DNA of 36,519 nucleotides from JBBIND01 sp037444075 (GTDB taxonomy: Bacteria; Acidobacteriota; Terriglobia; Bryobacterales; Bryobacteraceae): NCBI GenBank assembly GCA_037444075.1, contig JBBIND010000042.1, forward strand, positions 1 through 36,519, written 5' to 3'. The position numbers were made by a program, and so were the translations under genes. The notes under the pieces are model-generated. The model saw nothing but the letters and a program-made list of their open reading frames with translations, did no database searches and was not told where the DNA came from. Shown piece by piece: positions 31,270 through 36,519 of the stretch. How positions within the stretch are numbered: the first letter of the stretch is position 1; each line of letters starts with the position of its first letter.

Positions 31270-32058
31270 TCAGGCAGCCGTCGCCTCGATGATCGCTACG
31301 CTGGCACTGGTGCCTATGCGGTTCGCTCCGGCGGCGGCCATGCGGCGCAAATCCTCCAGCGTGCGGACACCCCCCGAAGCCTTTACGCCGAGTTCCTGGC
31401 CTACCACGCCACGCATCAGGGCTACGTCGTGCTCCGTCGCGCCTCCGGGTCCAAAGCCGGTCGACGTCTTCACATAGCTGGCTCCGGCGAGTTTCGACAA
31501 AACACAGGCGGCCGTCTTCTCATCGTCGGTGAGCAGGGCGGTTTCCAGAATCACCTTCAGCTTCGCGCCGGCAGCCCGGCACGCTTCCGCCACTTGGAAA
31601 ATGTCCCGCCTCACCGTCTCCAAATCACCGGATCGGAGCGCTCCGACGTTCATCACCATGTCAATCTCGCCCGCGCCACCCCGTAAGGCCGTTTCTGCTT
31701 CGGCTCGCTTAATCTCTGTCTGGCTGGCTCCCAGCGGGAAGCCAACCACGGTACAGACGATGACCGTGGATCCGGCCGTTTGCTCAGCTGCCAGCGGCAC
31801 CCAGCAGGGGTTCACGCATACGCTGGCGAACCGGTAGAGCAGAGCCTCCTGGCACAGGCGCCGGACGTCGGCAGCGGTTGTTTCCGGCTTCAGCGCTGTA
31901 TGGTCAATGAGGGCGGCGACAGCGGTGTCGAAAGCGGCTTGGTTCTTGCGGACGGGAGCGGGGATGTCGGGAATGGCCTGTTGCGCCAGGCGCGCAAACG
32001 CTTCCTCGCCCAACACTTGCTTGAGTTGACTGGCATCGGAAGGATTTAAAGTGCTCAC
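31270..32058 (-). CDS. deoC: Deoxyribose-phosphate aldolase
   Basis: A 262-aa class I aldolase cleaving 2-deoxyribose 5-phosphate to glyceraldehyde 3-phosphate and acetaldehyde. Catalytic residues are visible: Asp133 (EIDMVMNVGAL), Schiff-base Lys197 (SYVKTSTGFG) and Lys226 (GVKASGGVRT). The N-terminal 40 residues before LIDHTALKPE are longer than in short bacterial forms. The start is GTG 32058 (GTG AGC ACT). It leads a minus-strand run with the GAF-SpoIIE phosphatase and lysA. No other deo genes are nearby. Confidence 0.95.
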   Translation of the reverse strand: MSTLNPSDASQLKQVLGEEAFARLAQQAIPDIPAPVRKNQAAFDTAVAALIDHTALKPETTAADVRRLCQEALLYRFASVCVNPCWVPLAAEQTAGSTVIVCTVVGFPLGASQTEIKRAEAETALRGGAGEIDMVMNVGALRSGDLETVRRDIFQVAEACRAAGAKLKVILETALLTDDEKTAACVLSKLAGASYVKTSTGFGPGGATEHDVALMRGVVGQELGVKASGGVRTLEDLRRMAAAGANRIGTSASVAIIEATAA

Positions 32059-32118
32059 AGTATAAGTCCGGTCTGGGTGATTTCAGTATAGCTCAGCCGC
32101 TGGAATACACTGGCTGAT
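32059..32118. promoter_or_regulatory. Divergent promoter region between deoC and cas6
   Basis: On the minus strand TATACT occurs twice (32090-32085 and 32064-32059); the first is a plausible deoC -10. On the plus strand TTCAGT (32082-32087) and TACACT (32106-32111) with an 18-bp spacer could drive cas6, whose GTG at 32119 would then be almost leaderless. All are weak matches. Confidence 0.3.
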
Positions 32119-33123
32119 GTGTATTTCGAGCTTTATCCGCTGAGATTCCGGTTTCGCGCTCTCGACAGGCTCGTATTCCAGCGCGGCAACCCTGCCAACG
32201 CCGTCAGAGGAGGACTCGGTCTGACCATCCGGCACATGGAATGCCGGCCGGATTGTCCCGGCTTCGAAGGCGCCCGCACCGGAAGTTGCCCGTACCGGGC
32301 CGAATGCCGTTACGCCAGGATTTTCGAGCCCTCATCGGCAGGAACAAGACCAAGCGGTTTCGCTAACCCGCCCCGTCCGTTCCGCCTGTGTGCAACCCAT
32401 CTTTCGGAAGGGACCGCCTTACCGGGAACGACCTTCCATATCGACCTGATCCTGTTCAATGTCAAGGAACCTTGCGCCGAACTGTTCAGGGAAGCCTTTG
32501 CCCGGCTGGCCTCATCCGGGATGGGCAACCTGCATGGACGCGCTGAGATCGCAGAAGTCCTGCAATTGGATGGCCAAGGCGGCATCGAACGCGTGTTGTG
32601 TTCCGGTCTCCATCGCCCCCTCGAGCCGCTGGCGGCGCCGCTTCGACTCAGCCTTGACCCCTCTCGCGCGGCCGTGAACCATGTGGTGGTACGCTTTGTT
32701 ACTCCCACGGAACTGAAAGGCAGCGGCGAACTCGTGGAAATCCCTGAATTCCGCGTGCTGTTTGCGCGCATTCGGGACCGGCTGAGCAGCCTGGCGGAAT
32801 TCCATGGGAGCGGGGCCCTGGACATCGACTACCGGGCGCTAGGAGTGCTTGCGGAAACGGTCCGCACGACGGCTTCACGTCTCAGCCGCGTCGGACTGAA
32901 ACGCCGCAGCAGCCGTACAGCGCAGGAACACCCCATAGGGGGATTCGTGGGCGAAGTGGAATACGCTGGGGACCTCACCAGGTTTCTGCCCTATCTCGAG
33001 GCAGCGCGTTGGACCGGCGTGGGCCGACAGACCGTGTGGGGAAATGGCCAAATAGAAGTAGTGTCGGCCGCCGGGCCTGCTACCCTGCCCGGCGGCCGCA
33101 CAAAGATGGAACTACTCGGCTAG
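32119..33123 (+). CDS. cas6: Cas6-family CRISPR endoribonuclease, solitary
   Basis: A 334-aa RAMP protein. The C-terminal part carries the Cas6 signature: GGFVGEVEYAGDL, then FLPYLEAARWTGVGRQ, then TVWGNGQ, with the glycine-rich RNA-binding loop at about residues 300-311. The N-terminal half holds Cys42, Cys46, Cys57 and Cys63 (CRPDC...CPYRAEC), a cluster seen in one Cas6 branch. The family cuts CRISPR repeat RNA to make guide RNAs. No CRISPR array, cas1/cas2 or interference gene is in the window, so this gene stands alone between deoC and rpoC. The start is GTG 32119. Its last 12 bp overlap the 3' end of rpoC on the opposite strand. Confidence 0.85.
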   Translation: MYFELYPLRFRFRALDRLVFQRGNPANAVRGGLGLTIRHMECRPDCPGFEGARTGSCPYRAECRYARIFEPSSAGTRPSGFANPPRPFRLCATHLSEGTALPGTTFHIDLILFNVKEPCAELFREAFARLASSGMGNLHGRAEIAEVLQLDGQGGIERVLCSGLHRPLEPLAAPLRLSLDPSRAAVNHVVVRFVTPTELKGSGELVEIPEFRVLFARIRDRLSSLAEFHGSGALDIDYRALGVLAETVRTTASRLSRVGLKRRSSRTAQEHPIGGFVGEVEYAGDLTRFLPYLEAARWTGVGRQTVWGNGQIEVVSAAGPATLPGGRTKMELLG

Positions 33124-36100
33124 AGGCTCATCGCCCGGATCTTCCGTCAGACCGCCAAAGTGCAACCGGGTATCTTCGTCATAGCCCGGGATGCCCTCAG
33201 GGAGGCTGAGATCCGTTTCCGGCGCAGCTTCTTCCAGGATGTCCTCTCCCGCGATCCGCACCTGGCGGTAATACTCCATGCCGGTGCCGGCGGGAATCAG
33301 CCGTCCCATGATGACGTTTTCCTTCAAGCCACGCAGGTAGTCCACACGGCCGTTGATGGCCGCTTCCGTGAGTACGCGCGTGGTCTCCTGGAAGGACGCG
33401 GCGGAGATAAAGGAGTCAGTCGATAACGAGGCTTTGGTAATTCCCAGCAGGATGGGCTTCCCGTTGGCTGGACGGCCGTTGGCCTCCGTCACCCGGCTGT
33501 TTTCCTCCTGGAACTTGAACCTGTCCACCACTTCTTCGGGGAGGAACTCCGTATCGCCGATGTCCTCGATCTTCACCCAGCGCATCATTTGGCGGGCAAT
33601 GACTTCCAGGTGCTTATCGTTGATGTTGACACCCTGGAGGCGGTAAACCTCCTGGATTTCGTTGACCAGATACTTCTGCAGTTCCTTCTCGCCGAGGACG
33701 TGCAGAATGTCATGGGGATTGCGGGGACCATCCATGAGCGCATCGCCGGCGCGTACGCGCTCACCGTCCTGGACGTTGATATGCACGCCGCGCGGCAATG
33801 AGTATTCGCGCTGCTGCCCATCCTCGCCCACAATGAAAAGGCGGCGGGATCCTTTCGTCACTTCTCCATAGCGGACCGAGCCGTTGATCTCAGCGATGAC
33901 GGCGGTCTCGCGCGGTTTCCGCGCCTCAAACAGTTCCACCACGCGCGGCAAGCCGCCCGTGATGTCCTTGGTCTTGGTGGTAGCGCGGGGGATTTTTGCC
34001 AGCACGTCCCCGGCGTGGATTTCCTGCTCGTTCGTCACCATCAGGTGGGCGTTGGTAGGCATGAGGTACTTCTTCTCATCTGAGCGCGCCCCGCCGCTCG
34101 GCCTGACAGCGATAGTCGGCAGACGCTTCTCATCCGGAGAATCCTTCACCACCCACTGAGACATGCCGGTGATTTCGTCCACCTGCTCCTGCAAGGTAAG
34201 TCCTTCGGCCAGATCACGGAAATGAACCACGCCGCTGACTTCCGTCAGGATGGAGAAGGTGTACGGATCCCACTCGAGCAGGACCTGGTTCATCTTCACC
34301 GGAGCGCCGTCTTCGACAAGCACCTTGGCGCCGTAAACGACCTGGTAGCGCTCCTTCTCACGAGCCTTGTCGTCCACCACCGCCATGATGCCGGTACGGT
34401 TCATGGCGATCAGGTCGCCTTTGGCGTTCCTGACCGTGTGGATATTGATGTACTTGGCGTAGCCGGCGTTCTTGGCGTCCTGCGTGGATTGCTCGCTCAC
34501 GCGTGTCGCCGCGCCGCCCACGTGAAAGGTCCGCATCGTGAGTTGCGTGCCGGGTTCGCCGATCGATTGGGCGGCGATGACACCTACCGCCTCGCCGATT
34601 TCCACCAGCCGCCCCGTTGCCAGATTACGGCCGTAGCACAACTGGCAGACGCCGCGCCGTGACTCGCAAGTGAGCACGGACCGGATCTTGACACGCTCGA
34701 TGCCGGCGCTCTCGATGGTGGCGGCCAGTTCCTCGGTGATCTCCTGGTTGACGCCCACGATGACGTTGCCCTCGTAGTCGAGCTGATCCTCCAACGCCAC
34801 GCGGCCGACGATGCGGTCACGCAAGGGCTCGATGATCTCGCCGGACTCAACAATGGGCTCAACGTAGATGCCGTCGCTCGTGCCGCAGTCATCTTCGGTC
34901 ACGATGACGTCCTGGGCGACGTCCACCAGGCGCCGCGTCAGGTAGCCCGAGTCGGCCGTCTTGAGCGCGGTATCCGCCAGACCTTTGCGTGCTCCGTGCG
35001 TGGAGATGAAGTATTGCAGCACGTTGAGGCCTTCGCGGAAGTTCGCCGTGATGGGTGTCTCGATAATCTCGCCGGACGGCTTGGCCATCAGGCCGCGCAT
35101 GCCCGAGAGCTGGCGTATCTGCTGCTTGGAGCCGCGCGCGCCGCTATCGGCCATGATGTAAATGGGGTTCAGGTGCCGGCCGGTGACGTCGTCCTCCTCC
35201 ATGGTCTTGAACATCTCTTCGGAGACGCGGTCCGTCACCTTGGACCAGATTTCGATGATCTTGTTGTAGCGTTCGCCGTGCGTGATGGCGCCTTCCTGGT
35301 ACTGCGCCTGGACGTCCATCACCTGCTTTTCGGCATCCTGAACCAGGCCGGCCTTCTGCGAAGGCACAACCATGTCATCGATGCCGATCGAGATGCCGGC
35401 TTGAGTGGCGTACAGAAACCCGAGGTTCTTCACCTCGTCGAGCATTTTGACAGTCGTCTTCAGACCGAAGCGCAGGTAGCAGTACTGCACCAGCTGTGTG
35501 AGGCCCTTCTTCTTCAGCAACCCGTTGATGAAGGGCATTTCGTCGGGCAACACGTCGTTCAGGATCACGCGCCCGACGCTGGTATCCATGTACTGCTTAT
35601 GGAACTCGATCGGTTCGCTGCGCAGGACGCTCTGGTTGTCAAACGCCGCCGTCAGGTTGATCACCTGGCCGGTGTAACGAAGGCGGATCGGCGTGAGCGT
35701 CTCCACTTCGCCCATTTCGAGAGCGATGAGCACGTCTTCAGCGCATGCGAAGGTACGGCCCTCGCCCTTGGCTCCCGGTCTCGCCTTGGTGAGGTAGTAC
35801 AGCCCGAGCACCATGTCCTGCGACGGAACGGCGATAGGAGCCCCGTGCGCCGGCGACAGGATGTTGTTGGAAGCCAGCATGAGGGTTGAGGCCTCAATCT
35901 GAGCCTCCGGCGAGAGCGGAATGTGCACGGCCATCTGATCGCCGTCGAAGTCCGCGTTGAACGCGGTACACACGAGCGGGTGGATCCGGATCGCTTTGCC
36001 TTCCACCAGCACAGGCTCAAACGCCTGGATGCCCAGCCGGTGCAGCGTCGGAGCGCGGTTCAGCAGAATGGGGTGATCCCGGATCACTTCCTCGAGGATG

Positions 36101-36519
36101 TCCCATACCACGGCGTCCTGCTGTTCGACCAACTCCTTGGCCTGCTTGATCGTCGTGCAATGGCCGCGTTGCTCCAGCCGGTGGTAGATGAACGGCTTGA
36201 ACAACTCGAGCGCCATCTTCTTCGGCAATCCACACTGATGGAGCTTGAGTTCCGGACCGACGACGATGACTGAACGCCCCGAGTAATCGACACGTTTCCC
36301 CAGAAGGTTCTGCCGGAAGCGGCCCTGCTTGCCCTTCAATGTGTCGGAAAGCGACTTGAGAGGCCGGTTGTTCGCGCCTCGCAGCACCCGGCCGCGCCGG
36401 CCGTTGTCGAACAGCGCGTCCACGGCTTCCTGAAGCATGCGCTTCTCGTTCCGCACGATGACGTCGGGCGCGTGGAGTTCGATGAGCTTCTTCAGCCGGT
36501 TATTGCGGTTGATGACACG
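33112..36519 (-). CDS. rpoC: RNA polymerase beta' subunit (5' end outside window)
   Basis: The frame is open to the window edge, giving 1135 residues of beta' without its N-terminal zinc-ribbon/clamp part. The catalytic magnesium loop NADFDGDQMAVH is encoded at about 35923-35958. The bridge/trigger region includes GARGSKQQIRQLSGMRGLM and TRRLVDVAQDVIVTEDDCG, and the second zinc site has CESRRGVCQLCYG. The C-terminus (FISAASFQETTRVLTEAA, RLIPAGTGMEYYRQV) is complete and ends EPLAE. It is the transcription core enzyme subunit, normally encoded directly after rpoB. Here its downstream neighbour is the antiparallel cas6, whose stop lies inside the rpoC end. Confidence 0.98.
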   Translation of the reverse strand, partial: RVINRNNRLKKLIELHAPDVIVRNEKRMLQEAVDALFDNGRRGRVLRGANNRPLKSLSDTLKGKQGRFRQNLLGKRVDYSGRSVIVVGPELKLHQCGLPKKMALELFKPFIYHRLEQRGHCTTIKQAKELVEQQDAVVWDILEEVIRDHPILLNRAPTLHRLGIQAFEPVLVEGKAIRIHPLVCTAFNADFDGDQMAVHIPLSPEAQIEASTLMLASNNILSPAHGAPIAVPSQDMVLGLYYLTKARPGAKGEGRTFACAEDVLIALEMGEVETLTPIRLRYTGQVINLTAAFDNQSVLRSEPIEFHKQYMDTSVGRVILNDVLPDEMPFINGLLKKKGLTQLVQYCYLRFGLKTTVKMLDEVKNLGFLYATQAGISIGIDDMVVPSQKAGLVQDAEKQVMDVQAQYQEGAITHGERYNKIIEIWSKVTDRVSEEMFKTMEEDDVTGRHLNPIYIMADSGARGSKQQIRQLSGMRGLMAKPSGEIIETPITANFREGLNVLQYFISTHGARKGLADTALKTADSGYLTRRLVDVAQDVIVTEDDCGTSDGIYVEPIVESGEIIEPLRDRIVGRVALEDQLDYEGNVIVGVNQEITEELAATIESAGIERVKIRSVLTCESRRGVCQLCYGRNLATGRLVEIGEAVGVIAAQSIGEPGTQLTMRTFHVGGAATRVSEQSTQDAKNAGYAKYINIHTVRNAKGDLIAMNRTGIMAVVDDKAREKERYQVVYGAKVLVEDGAPVKMNQVLLEWDPYTFSILTEVSGVVHFRDLAEGLTLQEQVDEITGMSQWVVKDSPDEKRLPTIAVRPSGGARSDEKKYLMPTNAHLMVTNEQEIHAGDVLAKIPRATTKTKDITGGLPRVVELFEARKPRETAVIAEINGSVRYGEVTKGSRRLFIVGEDGQQREYSLPRGVHINVQDGERVRAGDALMDGPRNPHDILHVLGEKELQKYLVNEIQEVYRLQGVNINDKHLEVIARQMMRWVKIEDIGDTEFLPEEVVDRFKFQEENSRVTEANGRPANGKPILLGITKASLSTDSFISAASFQETTRVLTEAAINGRVDYLRGLKENVIMGRLIPAGTGMEYYRQVRIAGEDILEEAAPETDLSLPEGIPGYDEDTRLHFGGLTEDPGDEPLAE

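Noticed and set aside
32059..36519. CRISPR array expected near cas6
   Set aside because: No regularly spaced direct repeats on either side; the downstream region is rpoC coding sequence.

Overview
The window is high-GC bacterial chromosome with tightly packed operons and little intergenic space. It most resembles an acidobacterium of the Solibacter/Bryobacter type. That is inferred from the gene families together: a ThuA-like protein, a two-domain DUF1080 protein, a TIGR03790-family protein, a twin-arginine Gfo/Idh/MocA oxidoreductase, a secreted carboxypeptidase-regulatory-like domain, and paired periplasmic M16 proteases. I recognised no rRNA, tRNA, insertion sequence, prophage or CRISPR array.

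Layout. (1) 1-4282, minus strand: a close-packed run reading ThuA-like, Fur-family regulator, FHA-GAF-SpoIIE phosphatase, aquaglyceroporin GlpF and a fucose-isomerase-like protein that leaves the window. (2) 4344-8451: a DnaC-like ATPase, a GT-C-like membrane protein with a structured leader, an NfeD-like membrane protein (minus) and a secreted DUF1080 protein. (3) 8509-13514: Kbl (glycine C-acetyltransferase) converges on a minus-strand operon of a Tat-signal Gfo/Idh/MocA oxidoreductase, a fused large+medium subunit of B12-dependent diol/glycerol dehydratase (PduC-PduD) and the small subunit (PduE). (4) 13709-14800: TIGR03790 protein. (5) 22163-14816, minus strand: a six-gene operon of TlpA thioredoxin, GlcD-type FAD oxidase, a uroporphyrinogen-decarboxylase-like protein with an export signal, an active-type M16 protease, a degenerate M16 partner with a LolA-like tail, and a free-standing LolA-like protein. 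(6) 22150-23659, plus strand: a strong sigma-70-type promoter followed by two tandem PTPS-family genes and GTP cyclohydrolase I. (7) 23772-26020: a small unknown protein, PduS-like ferredoxin/flavoprotein and PduT-like microcompartment shell protein. (8) 26146-28249: a LysW-like hyperacidic zinc-ribbon protein, then a secreted regulatory-like domain protein and two thioredoxin-fold proteins. (9) 28254-32058, minus strand: deoC, a GAF-GAF-SpoIIE phosphatase and lysA. (10) 32119-36519: a solitary cas6 running into the 3' end of rpoC, which continues past the window edge.

How the genes fit together. Pieces of a propanediol/glycerol system (GlpF, PduCD, PduE, PduS, PduT) are scattered over 25 kb without the usual shell cluster, reactivase or aldehyde/alcohol dehydrogenases. 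The pterin operon is the most unusual item. The two PTPS paralogues have each lost a different member of the Cys/Asp/His catalytic triad, so they may form one composite enzyme fed by the adjacent FolE. The six-gene minus operon looks like an envelope module combining redox, proteolysis and lipoprotein-like carriers.
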